64,000 bases of DNA from the NCBI GenBank assembly GCA_033297075.1, contig MU858097.1, positions 147,530 to 211,529 on the forward strand, given 5' to 3'. Shown here in pieces: positions 35,780-46,784 of this stretch. The DNA comes from Rhypophila decipiens (lineage: Eukaryota > Ascomycota > Sordariomycetes > Sordariales > Naviculisporaceae). Every line of letters begins with the position of its first letter. The stretch's first letter is position 1. The notes below the pieces were generated by a model. The model had not been told where the DNA came from and made no database searches. It worked only from the letters and a program-made list of their open reading frames with translations. Both the position numbers and the translations under genes were made by a program.

Positions 35780-37769
35780 ATGGCAGAAGCCGAAATCTAC
35801 TTCGAAGGCGCCGCCGACATCCCACAGCCGCCTTGCTTTGTTCTAATGCCGTTGAACTCTGCAGCACGAACCGCAACGGGACATGTTAGGAACAGATACA
35901 GGCAATGGCAATATCAAGACACCAATACGTTTGGTCTGTGGATAGACTTCTCAGCTCAGCAGAGCTACACGGCGGGTCGTGGTGACGGTGTGGATATATT
36001 TCTTCCCGAGAGTGTAGGAAGAGGAGGGAAGGCGGAAATATCTAGCATCCATGCCTCATTCCAGGTTGTGCCAACCACTGGCGCGGTGCTTTTATGCGAT
36101 AACTCGAAACACCACAACACTGAGCCCTTCTCGTCCAGCCACGGGACCTCTTTCACCATCAAGTTCCAAAAGAACACCAAATCAGTTCTCGTTGCTCCGG
36201 GTATCAACACGCGGATTGCCTTTGGCAAAGAAATGTATTACCAATTCGAGCTCCAATGGCGCTCGGCTGGGCTCTACGATTTCCCACGCAGCGACGAAGA
36301 GCCATTTTTCGTGGGACCACGAAATTCTCGGGCAAAAAAGTATCTTCAAGGGACCAAGGTAGGTGGAGGTGCGTATGGCAACGTTTGGCAGGTATTGGAT
36401 GTCACAAGGGGCACGATCATGGCCGTCAAGAAGTTTCACAACTTGTCAGGCAAGAACCTGGAATTTGCGACTCGCGAAGTTGCCAATCTGTTCAAGATCA
36501 ACAAGGACAGGTCTATTCAACATGTAAGTCAACTGCTTGCCTATTGGTCAAGCTTTTCTCCCGCTCTCCTGTCATAGCCACTGCTAACTACCGATCCATT
36601 TCGGGGTACAGGAACACATCTTACAGATCTACGACTACGCCGGTGGGGCCTCTGACGATAATTGGGGTGAGATTTTTATGCCACTGATGAGGGGAAACCT
36701 CAAGACTCTAGTTGAGAAGACGTCTGGGATAGACGATTGGGCCGTGGCCGACACCGTCCTGAGACAAATGCTGCTTGCCTTGCAGTGTATTTCGTCGCAC
36801 AAGATTGTGCATCGAGACATCAAGCCGGAAAATATTCTGTGGGAGTACGATGGTAACAACGCGTACCACTTCTGTCTTGGCGATTTCGGGCTTTCCAATG
36901 ATCCGAAGTTAGCCATAACCGTGGCGGGAACAGAACCTTTCATGGCACCAGAAGTTTATCATAGGAAACCACAGACAACCAAGGTCGATATCTGGTCCTT
37001 GTTTGCTACAGTCGTGTGGGTCAGGAACACACAAGGGTTTCGGGGAATGTGCGGGCAGCTTGCTGCTCCGCAGATACACGACTGGTTGGTGACCATAGCT
37101 CGGAGTGAGAGTGGCTACGAAAACATACGCACGATGGCCCAGAAAGATGCCAGGAAAAGGCCATCGGCTTCCACGCAACTTGGGATTTTGAGCCGAGATT
37201 TTGCCGATCCAGCGAGCTATCCAGACGTTGCGAGCGGCGACGAGGCCGCAGAGGAACTTGGGAACCAGTTTGGCAGCATGAATTTAGAGGAGGATACAGC
37301 AAACTACTACCCAGAAAATTACGGTGCCGGAGCTGGTGGTGCCTCTACATCCCCAGAGATGGCGTATTATGAGCCATATACATCACATTTGAGGGAACAG
37401 TTTCCCTGGGAAGGCCAAGCCGGTCCAAGCAAGCAGTATATCCCTCCTCCTGAGGCACCGCGGGTACGTCAAGAATACGAGGTAAGAAGACAGATTTTAT
37501 CCACTCTTCAGCTTAGTTACTGACGCCTTATTTGATACTACGTATAGGCATTCCAGGCAGCTGCCTACGGAGATGTCCAATATGGTGGTTATGACCCAGG
37601 ACAGGGTGCTGCTGGAGGGGGCGGTGGTGACAGCGGCGAGGGGACGACCGTCCCACCTATGTGGACACAAGTACCGTTACAGCCGGAAGAGGAACAGCCT
37701 ACCTACAGGGAATCGAGCCGACGAAAGCAAAACTTACAAAAGGGCAAACAAAAGGGCCAACACAAGTAG
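35780..37769 (+). CDS. FHA-domain serine/threonine protein kinase
   Basis: About 611 residues in three exons: 35780-36523, 36612-37481 and 37548-37769. Introns start GTAAGT and GTAAGA, end ACAG and ATAG, all phase 0. Residues about 60-150 form an FHA-like phosphothreonine-binding domain: YTAGRGDGVDIFLPE, then ISSIHASFQV and VLLCDNS. The kinase domain begins near residue 191 with the Gly-rich loop VGGGAYGNVW and AVKK (Lys217). It continues with HRDIKPENIL (catalytic Asp317), DFGLSND (Asp339) and MAPEVY (360-362), so all key catalytic residues are present. The C-terminus is low in complexity (Gly, Pro, Tyr) and ends with a basic Lys/Gln-rich tail (RRKQNLQKGKQKGQHK). An FHA domain before the kinase recalls Rad53/Cds1-like checkpoint kinases, but the catalytic sequence is not close enough to name it one. 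The overall arrangement also occurs in uncharacterised ascomycete kinases. Confidence 0.85.
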
Positions 37770-38412
37770 TAAAACCCAACGGCAACTGGCCCATGGTCCT
37801 GTCTGTGTCTCTGTTCACTCCCCCACGCGGCATCAACGACAACCACACCGAGTCTTCGAGCCTTTCGACTCACAACTGCAAGTCTCATATACGCAATCTG
37901 TCTTGTGGCATCTTGCCTTGTTCGATGATACCCCTTGCATTGGCCGCTTTCTTGCATAGACGATACACGCCCTCTCGTTCATTTCGTCGCTTCTTTGATC
38001 CCCACCTTGGCGTTTTCCACGAGCCGCATGCCATCTGGTCGTCCAGCATGAATGATCTTTGCTGCTCCTTTTTTTCTTGGTCGGTTTTGGGAAAAAGGGA
38101 TGCCGTTGTGTAACTGCAACCAATGGTCAATCTAAATACGTTTTATGAGTTTGTTAGTATTGCCTAACATAACATACATGGGGATGTTACTGTGCTGGAG
38201 GGGAACTGAGTAACTGACGGGTCGGGCATGCAACTCAGTTCCAGAAGCATTAATACGTTACAGCATGCCCTTATATCAAGGGTCAGGTAGAGGTCTAGGT
38301 AGATTGTTCTTAAGGGTTGGTTAATAGGTAGCTAGAAACTGGAAAAAGAACTTGCTTGTTTCCTCTTATATTAGTCAGTTTATCTCGTAAAGCTCTTAGC
38401 GTCTTATATTAT
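37770..38412. other. Intergenic between FHA kinase and MITE-like element
   Basis: Kinase 3' region, becoming AT-rich after 38,260. No gene supported. Confidence 0.5.
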
Positions 38413-38939
38413 GAGAATTCATACGTACATAACCACTTTTTCATACGTATACTATATCCCCTGCATGGTAGCCGGTAAGAAAAATAGCCTTTTCCCTTAC
38501 AATAAACCAACCTTTTATGGGTCCTAGTAATTAAGCCAAAAGCTACTTTATACTACTAGTATACTGGCATAATTATATCTTAAATAGTGAACTGTTCAAT
38601 TGGCGATTTGCTTAATTAGCGATTTGTCTAATTGACGGCGATTTGTTTAATTGACGGCGATTTGTTTAATTGACGGCGATTTGTTTAATTGACAGCGATA
38701 TATTTAATTGACGGCGATATGTTCAATTGATGGCGATGTGTTCAATTGATGGTAATGTGTTCAATTGACGGCGATGTGTTTAATTGAGTGGTGTTGTGTT
38801 TGCGAGTTATAGGTGTTAACCCCGGAAAACGACTTTTTTGTATGGAAAAGTGGGTTAGAAAAAGGTCAGCCGCTAGGTACTTGGTACGTCTAGATTGTTG
38901 TGTACGTATGAAAAAGCGGTTGTATACGTATGAATTCTC
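38413..38939. mobile_element. MITE-like element with 37-base terminal inverted repeats
   Basis: The left end 38413-38449 (GAGAATTCATACGTA...) and the right end 38903-38939 are inverted repeats matching at 34 of 37 positions; the three differences are all transitions. TAT flanks the element on both sides and may be a target duplication. The 527-base interior is AT-rich, has no coding capacity and holds a 19-base minisatellite. Size and structure fit a non-autonomous DNA transposon. The parental transposase family cannot be told from this sequence. Confidence 0.75.
38596..38800. repeat. 19-base minisatellite inside the MITE-like element
   Basis: About eleven head-to-tail copies of a unit like TAATTGACGGCGATTTGTT. 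The first two copies are 17 bases, the central ones are identical, and the later ones drift to GATGTG and GATGG variants. Confidence 0.85.
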
Positions 38940-39261
38940 TATTTTATATATACGCGTGTAAAATTTCATTCCTAGTATAGTATCCGTCTTGACTAGGCCT
39001 TGGATATTCTTGTAGGACGCGTATAATTAGTCTACCCATGTCCTTAGCCTTATCGTGCTATTGGGCGTGGGAGGGACAATGTTATTGCGTGGTGCTAGTA
39101 CGGGAGTTTTGAATTTTCTCACTTTACAGCGCCTTCGTTTTAGGGCCATCCTTGTTAGGGTTCGTTGCTTGATCTTCCGACTCACTTGACGCAGGTACTA
39201 AGAGAGGAACTTTATTTGTATTAGAAGGAATAATAATTCCATGTCCAAATGTATAACTTGA

Positions 39262-42200
39262 TTAGAGCTTCACGCCTTCCCTTATCACCGCAACCTCGCC
39301 ATTCTTCGGGCACAAAATTGTCCCATAGTCATTGATAACACAGAGCCTCAGCATACTCGGGCTCAGCCAGTCCTTTGGCAGATAGAAATGCTTCTTTAAT
39401 CTTGTATCCGATGTATCTGCTCTTTCTGAAGAGAGATTTCCCAGGCCAGAAAATTGCCCGGGGCCTGGGCCTGGGTCTGAGGCGCCACGAGCTGTGGAAG
39501 TAAGATCCCAGGTGCAGAAACAGTAATTCTGGTCCAAAAAGACAATATGACCTCGGAAACACCCCACCAGGCGGTTAATCTGGCAGTCATTGTTCGTCGG
39601 CAATAGCGATGATGATGCCTGTCCAACGATACGTTGTGGTTGCAAGTTGCTGCTTTTGAAGTGAGACATATCATTGAGCTCCCTGTCACGGCGAGCCGTG
39701 ATAACACAAGCGATAGTGCCCTATTGAAACTGCTATATGACATACAATTCTAAGGCTAGCTTGCAGCTTAGAATTTGGCATCCTTTTTAAGGAGGTTTGG
39801 CCTAGTGGTGTGGTTCTAGATTCCCAAATCGTCACACTCCCCCGTCATTGAAATGTCGGCAAGGAAAATTCCTCTTTGTGAGATATACGTGCGGGTGAAC
39901 CCTGTGTTGGGAAAAGCCTCGAGCACTATCTGGGTAGCGTTGAGAGGAACGGCTCTCTCGATCGCTAGCACACTCGTCCTCCCCTGTCTAGAGGGGGCCC
40001 GATCGAGAGTCAGGTGGTGAAGTCGTACGTCGAGCGGATCGATATCATCGTTGTTATTACCTCGCGGAACTTGCGGCTCGGACTCTGACAATTCCTCGAT
40101 CGACCCAAGGGGAGATACCCGAACTTCGGCAAGCGACTCCCATTCGAATATGCGTACACCTTCGGAATTCACGCAAAGGATGAGTTCTGGCTTGGAGGGA
40201 TGGTTGAGCCACTGGTGCCCGGGTCTATCCAACATGATGCTGTTGACGCGACAAATCTCCTCCTTCTTCTTGATACTCCAAACGGCGCTCCAGTTGGCGC
40301 ATACGACAAGGAGGAATTCCTCGTTGGAGCTAAAGACAAGTTGGGACACGGCATCGCCTGGCCGGAAGTCGAGCAGCGGGAAAACGCCCCAGCTGGGGTT
40401 CGATTGACTGGGCTTGCGGAGCTTTTTGGCGATGACGCGTCCGCAATCATCCGCAGACGCAATGAACTTGGCTGTCGGTGACCAAGTCACCTCTACAACG
40501 GAGGCTACGGCATTGTGCCCATAGACTTTGTGGACTTTCTGGCCAGTCTCCATCTCATACATTACTACGGCGCCGCTATCTTTACCGCAACAAAACAAGC
40601 GGCCCTCGGTGTCATACGCGATAGCTGTGATTTCCGCGCGCCCCGTATCATCTGTTGAACACACTGGCTCAGAGAAGGTGGTTTCATGCGCAGTGCTGGA
40701 GAGCTCTTCCCTGTCCAAGTCGTCCGGCCTGACCAGCACGTCAGGCTCCCAAACGTTGCAGAGAGGGCCACGGATATCATAAAACCTCTGGCCGTCCGGG
40801 CTGAAGGCGAGGCCTCGAACCATGTCAGTCTCGTGGAGCTGGTAGGTCAGCCGGAACTCAGGAACCGTCCACACACTAACGGTACCATTATGATCACTTG
40901 TGAGGAGTAGATTGCCGTCTTGGCTAATGGCCATCTCGCGAGCCGCGATGCCCGAGATCTGCCGCTGCTTTTCGTCTTCGATTTTCCACTCGAATAGAGA
41001 CGCGTCATTGTAGAGGATGAGGACGGTGGGGTGGCCGGGACACCAGACAACTGACTCCGGTGTCCCGGCTTTCCAGGTAGAGGAGTCATGGTCTTTCCCA
41101 AACTTATCCTCGGGACGAGTGCAAATTTGTGGCCCGCGATCCAGGGCATCAAGATTCCAAGCATACACCGGCTTACCACGGTAGCCGATAATGACGTGGT
41201 AATGGTCAGGGCTGATGGAAACGAGGTGAGGGCACAGATGGACCTCATCTCCCGGTTCCTCAAGAAGGCGACTCCATTTTAACTCGAGGGTTGATAGCTC
41301 GATGCACCGGATCGAAGCATCGTCATAGCCCACCAAGAGCTCCTCGTCTTGGGCACCAAAGGAAAGTGAGAGAATCCTCCGCTCCGTAGACTTCGGTATA
41401 CTATACAGCTCTTCGCCTGTCGAAATGTCCCATATCCGGATAGTGTTGGTGCCAGCAGTGGCAAGCAGAGACGATGTTCGGCTACATTCAACGACGGATA
41501 TCCATTCCCCATGGTTCAGTCTTCGGGCCTCCTCGCACGTCTCTGCGTGCCACACTATCACAACACCATTTCCAATCAGCGTGGCAAAGTATGCGCCCTT
41601 GCAGATGATGGACGAAGCGAATTCGTCGGCACCCATTGTGAGCCGTGCAAGACAGTCATCCCATACATCACTGGAAAGCCCCACAACAGAAAGACCGCTT
41701 GCTGTTCGAAATGCGTGGCCAATCATGGATGCTTTGGGACAGAACGGGACAATGAACTTGTAAATCGATGATGGGTCATGCCGCAGTATATTCCCAAACC
41801 TTCCAACAACTCGTATCATATCCTTCGACCACTGGCTCAGCTCCTCATCCCGTGAATGCTTCAAACTCTCAAACGATTGGTGAGATGACTTGGCCCGCCG
41901 TCTCCTGATAAACAGTCGGAGGTATTGCGCTTTGCGGGTGATTGCGCGCAGGTCGTCAAGTAGAGTAACGGCATGTATCCATATCAAGCAGAAGTCGCCC
42001 AGAAAGTCGTGGACAAGAGATATCAAGCCTGATTGCGGCGGCGATTGGCTGATGTGATATGCCCAGCATGTTACCGCGTATGCGAGAAATGGGAACTGAT
42101 CCAAGGCCGGTGATGGCCCATGCGAGCTTGAGTCGCTTAGAGATGGCTTGGCTCTCAAGGGCGACTAGGCTCAGGGTCCGCTTCCACTTTTTCTTCTCGT

Positions 42201-44788
42201 CCATCACAAACTTCAAGCAAGTCTCCGCAGCATACTCATGGCCTGCCCGATAGTCGATCTCGATTGGCAGGCCGACCGACTTATGAAGCAGGAAATGGCG
42301 TGCAGTGTCGTGGACAAGGACCACTTTGGACTTTGGTTCCGAAACCACCACGAAATTCCCACAGACCTGTGAGATGGTGGTCTCTAGATCCACAAAATCG
42401 CCAAATTCAAACGACAGCCCAACATTGAGCTCGGCAAGCTCAAGGGGCCGAAAGGCACAGACTGTCCACGTTAGGATCCTTGAGGCTATCGCACGAGGTT
42501 TCGCCGCCTGGCTTGCAATGGTCTCAACCATTCTTTTGTATAAGGACTCCATACCATCCGGGAGTTCATCAAGGACCTGCTCAATATCGTCCTTGATGTG
42601 CCAGTTATCTTTCAGTTGACCTACCGCCAACGTTACCCACAGGAAGGATCCCTGAGCTTTATGGCACACCTTATCGCAGATTGAGTCTCTGGCCTGTTTA
42701 TCGGGCAAGGCTGCCCAGAGACCCTCATACGCATATGTTCGTATGTCATCATGAGTGTCGTTGAGCGTGATTTCGTCATTGACCACATGAATACCACTGG
42801 CCGAATTGAATGCAATTTCCCTCAGTGGGCGACTGACAATGAGCACCCTGAATATGTTTTGCGATTGAAGCTTTGACAGAAGGCGGATGAAAAGGTCTGG
42901 ATGGTCTGCCTCATCCAGTCCATCGACAATCCAGAAAATGGGTCCTTGGAACCGGTGACGGAGAAGGACGCTTTCGAAGACAGACTCCCAGATACTACTG
43001 ACCTTTTGTGTGCTGAAGGACAGACTTCCCGCCGCGGTTAGTTCAATGAGCTTTTCCCCAAATGGCTTGTGAGCCAGTGCGATCTGAAAAGCTATACTCC
43101 TGAGCATGTGGCTGATGGTTCGCTTCATCCGGTCCTCGGATTTGAAAAAGTGGTAGAAACAGCTGCCAATGGCTGGATCCTTTTCCAGGTTGTTGATTAT
43201 GAAACTTGAAAGGACGGATTTGCCCACACCGGGCAACCCAGTCATCGATAGTATCTTGGATCCGGTTTGCCGCAGATCCCTCCAATCAAGATATGTTGCG
43301 CGGTGAAGCACCCATCGACACGAGCCCCACATGAGACGCTCGTGGACGCTTTCAAAATCATCGCATGGGTCCTCACCGATGGCGAATATGTCTTGGAGCT
43401 TCTCCCTTCTCTAGCCCAAACCATTATCCTTTTGGACCGCGACGACAGTTGCCGGCTCAGCCAGAGCTCCTGGACGCGACAGTCAGCGTGTTTCGTTTCG
43501 TATTGTATTAGGTGGGCCGATGGAGCCGTACCTTGCGGCTTGAGTTTTCCTAACAACATCTGCAGTAGATTCCTTACGACATGGTAGTTGGGGTCATCCA
43601 GCCCTCTGAACTTACAGACCCCATGGTGGTCTGCATTAAGCCCGCTTGCTATCTCGGACGGGTAACCTAGAACCGCAGATTCTCTGTCGACGATCTGGGC
43701 TTTGTTGTCAATACTTGGGGTATTACGAGAGGGAAGGCCGAGAACGTACCATTTTCTTGATACCAAATCCAATATTGGTTCTCTAAGTTTCGTAGAAGGA
43801 AACTAAATTAACATCCGCACACATGGTGCGGAATTGTTCGTTGATATCCTGCAAGGAGGTCGACGTCTTCTCGAGCTCCGCCACATACGTCTTGCCTGAG
43901 AGCATCGGTGTTGAACGCAGCACGTTGTTTAAAAAGTCGGCGTACGCGGAGCCCCGGTGAGGGGTAGCGAGGAAGACCATGGCGTGGATATGTGATATGA
44001 TGGAGTCGAATTGTTCATCCGATTTACCAAGAATGTAGGCCTAGGATGATTGTGGTCAACTGACAGATTTGAAACCGGAAGGCGAGACAAAGGTCGACCG
44101 GCATTGACTAACCTTTTTCACTACCAGCCCTCCCATCGAATGCATGACAAACATCAACGGGCGCTAGAAAGTATCAGTCAAGCCGAGGAGGAGCCAGCAG
44201 CCAGCCCAGTCGACACGGACTCACCTTCCCAATAGGCGCCGAACCTGATGCCTCGTCCCCAGAATAAGTCTTCATCTGAAAGAGGAGCTGTCGGGCAAAG
44301 TCGAGAATATTCGACGGAGTCGTCTGCCCTGCTATGTCGGCATTGTATCCAAAGGTGAATATCCGCGTCTTGGACAATTGCACCTCTTCGGCCAGCCACA
44401 GGGGCCAGAACTTCTGCGGATCGTATTGCCATGACCAAGTCCTTCTGGATTTTCCCCCAAGGCCGTGCACAAATATGATATCAACGACCGGTTCCGGGTG
44501 GCTGTGTACGGTGGATAATCCGAGCCTGTCGTGGGATGGGGAGGGGGAACGCTTTGGAGCGGTGGGTGGGCCGGCGGCATCTTGCGGTGCCGTCGTGTGT
44601 CGTGTGTTCCGCGGCCGTGGCGGGGTCGGGGTGAGAAAAGCACTAATCGTGGACTCGGAAGAAGCACGAGAGGAACGGGATAAGGCTTCTTTAGTATCCG
44701 ATTGCAACTCTTCATCCGGGTAGCGCTTTCGAAGATTTCGGAGCTGTTTGGCGGTAAAGTTCAGCGGTCCTGAACGCGGGGCAAACAT
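39262..44788 (-). CDS. STAND/NLR-like protein: lipase-like N-terminus, NACHT, WD40 repeats (frame breaks unresolved)
   Basis: Exons A 44788-44225, B 44163-44113 and C from 44040 are joined by good introns (GTGAGT...CTAG, GTTAGT...CCTAG, phase 0). They encode a SesB-like alpha/beta-hydrolase domain: VDIIFVHGLGGKSRRTWSW, nucleophile Ser in MHSMGGLVVKK, and HAMVFLATPHRGS. A linker with SAVLGYPSEIA...GLNADHHGVCKF follows (43772-43520). The NACHT domain is open over 43430-42150, with P-loop TGLPGVGKS and Walker B IFWIVDGLDEAD. WD40 repeats cover about 42150-39816, and a C-terminal piece (FLDQNYCFCTWDL, LCPKNGEVAVI) lies at 39262-39690. The frame changes after SFYET (about 43790) with no intron signal, and again near 42150, where only weak sites exist. 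A last intron near 39690-39860 is not resolved. Likely a non-self-recognition receptor; it may be damaged. Confidence 0.7.
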
Positions 44789-45325
44789 GCGGCGAGATTA
44801 ACTTACCATCGCTGCGTCCTTCTCTTTGTCCGGCCCCTTAAGCAATCATTCCAATGTCGTGCGTTTGATCGGACTTGACAGACGCGAGTCGGCAGGGGTA
44901 TTGAGGGTTCAGGTCCTGACCCCAAAACAAAGTCGCGAGAAGGCTTGGTCCCATCATCACTCTTGAGTCGTTTCTCAGCGGGCAGGCAGGCAGCAGAACA
45001 TGAAGTGCACTTTCCCTCCTGGCCTCCATCATAGACGCCCGTGGTTTGGGGGTGCAAAAGTCCCGACCTGGAGCTACCAGCTACCAGGACGCCTGGCTGG
45101 TTGGTAGGCGCTGAGGTCTGCAGGTAATGATTGGATCGGAGTGAACCTGTGAAGAAACTCGGGCAGCTGTGGTCAGTCACATTAATACCGTACAGTACCG
45201 GTGTGTATACCGCGGTCGGGGTTTCTCAGTGGACCAATGACTTTAATGGGTAATTACATGTATATAACCGCAAGCTGGTAAGGAATGGTACGGTATGAAA
45301 CCACAATACGACGTATTGGGGTTTC
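44789..45325. other. Intergenic: STAND gene promoter and short repeats
   Basis: Includes the putative leader of the lipase/NACHT/WD40 gene. It also holds two copies of GGGGTTTCTCA exactly 100 bases apart (45218 and 45318). No gene supported. Confidence 0.5.
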
Positions 45326-45362
45326 TCAAATTTCAATACCGAATTTGTGATACGGAAACCCC
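45318..45362. repeat. 45-base inverted-repeat segment overlapping the 3' end of the HAD gene
   Basis: GGGGTTTC at 45318-45325 is inverted as GAAACCCC at 45355-45362, with inner complementary AAATT/AATTT arms. GGGGTTTCTCA recurs directly at 45218. Confidence 0.55.
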
Positions 45363-46221
45363 TCCAAACTCGGCAGCTGGTATCCCCATCCATCGTCAAG
45401 CTGCCCAAGCTGTTCCTCATTCCCGATCTTCACTAGGCCGGTTCTTCCAGCCAGCACTTCAGACTCTCTCCCTCTGTACTCGGCCGCCAGACTCGGATGG
45501 GGCACCCACACCACTCGCATGCCTGCTCTCCGGCCAGATTCCACGCCAGGAACACTGTCCTCAAAGACCAAACACTCCATGGGCGTGATCTTGGGCGTCC
45601 CTTTGGGCAGGGTCGCGTTGATCGTTTCGAGTGCAAGTAGGTAAATATCCGGTGCCGGTTTGCCACGGCCGTGCTGGACCCGGGGATCATCGCCCAGAAC
45701 CCGCTTCTCTTGTGGTATAAGATCCATCATGGCTTTGGTCACGGGCTTGACGACCTTCCTGTCGTAATTGTACTTCTCGCTGCTGCTAGCCAGAGCAATC
45801 TCAACGGGGTACCCATCGCGGTTCCGCGCCGTCTTAAGACGGGCAAGCAGGCTCTTCGCCCCGGGCAAAGGGACACACTCGGGGAAATGCAGCTGCTGTT
45901 GCTCGTTTTGCTCCTGCTTGAACTGTTCTCTGGAAATTGGAAGCTGGGCCCATTCGTGAAAAACGTCGCCGTTGGAGGACCCCGGGACACCCATCAGCTT
46001 GGCCTTGACGGACCAAGGCAGACGGGGGCGACCGTACTTGGTGAGCACATTATCTGCGCAGAGTGTATAGATATCCTCGGTGTTGAGGAGGAGGCCGTCC
46101 ATGTCGAAGATGCATGCCCGAACTGCGGGGAAGCTGGGGCAGATACACAGTGAGTCCGATGATCGGCTCGTCGGGACAGAGAGACCTAAAGGGACACTTA
46201 CTTGTTCTCGGATTGGGCCAT
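45326..46221 (-). CDS. HAD-superfamily phosphatase (GS1/HDHD1-like)
   Basis: About 275 residues in two exons: a 20-base first exon 46221-46202 (MAQSEN) and exon 2 46133-45326. The intron starts GTAAGT, ends CCCCAG, phase 2. HAD motifs are clear: motif I FDMDGLLLNTED (nucleophile Asp17, acid Asp19), motif II ALASSS, motif III Lys in GRGKPAPDIYLLA, and motif IV VFEDSVPGV. A helical cap between motifs I and II fits a small-molecule phosphatase such as the 5-phosphatases of pseudouridine, glycerol or deoxyglucose. The exact substrate cannot be read from the sequence. The frame stays open upstream to 46483, but without an ATG, and the short ATG exon gives the expected length. The last dozen residues (EGFPYHKFGIEI) are encoded inside a 45-base hairpin-forming sequence. 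Confidence 0.85.
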
Positions 46222-46692
46222 GATTAGGACCTTGGGACCTGTTCGTGGTGGGTTTGGTTGGTAGGTTCTTTGCACCCAAAGCGACGAGAATTTGGATTGT
46301 GGTATTTGCGGATGGGGGAATGCCCAACAGGCCAACCTGAATTCTCGGTAGACGCCAACCACGTGCATTGATGGTCGGATGATAACTCGCTAGTCTGAGA
46401 TTCTGTCGCAAAGAGCTTATGGCGAGACTTGCTGGAGATTCTGCGTCGAAGCTGCTAGACGGGAAGATCTCTGATGACAACAAGTTTTCGGGAGCTGAGG
46501 AGATGGAGGAAGACGAAGGAATGAATTGAGCTCATGGAATTATAGAAGGATCTAGGTCAAACGTTCCGTCTCAGATTTCTTTCCTTCCCATCACGGACTG
46601 CTCGGTTTGCTGAAACCCCCTAATTGTCTGCTGGATAAACGATATACCAAAAAAGGGGACAGCAATAGAAGGTAAGAAAAAGAAAATGTGTC
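46222..46692. other. Intergenic: HAD gene leader
   Basis: The frame of the HAD gene is open up to 46483 but lacks an ATG. Nothing else recognised. Confidence 0.5.
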
Positions 46693-46784
46693 TCTCCCGC
46701 CGGGAATTGAACCCGGGTCTCGAGCGAATCGGACTGCCAGGGGCGGATGACAAGCTCACATACTGACCACTATACTACGGAAGA
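46693..46784 (-). tRNA. tRNA-Asp (GTC) with 21-base intron
   Basis: On the minus strand the acceptor stem TCTTCCG pairs with CGGGAGA. The anticodon stem TGAGC/GCTCG encloses TTGTCA...C with anticodon GTC. A 21-base intron lies after position 37. The T arm is CCGGG TTCAATT CCCGG. Minus-strand T-runs downstream could end Pol III transcription. Confidence 0.9.

Noticed and set aside
38742..38969. A 75-codon minus-strand frame in the MITE-like element
   Set aside because: It simply translates the minisatellite and the inverted end.
43400..43440. An in-frame TAG before the NACHT domain as a nonsense mutation
   Set aside because: An intron with donor GTTAGG after RNLLQML and acceptor just before REKLQDIFAIGED would avoid the stop and give a plausible linker, so a lesion cannot be claimed.
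44803..45180. An upstream coding exon for the lipase/NACHT/WD40 gene
   Set aside because: A GTAAGT donor and CAG acceptor exist near 44,800 and 44,770, but the phase does not join to the downstream frame from any ATG I could find.
46222..46483. N-terminal extension of the HAD protein
   Set aside because: The frame is open but contains no ATG. A 20-base ATG exon with a good intron gives the expected protein length.
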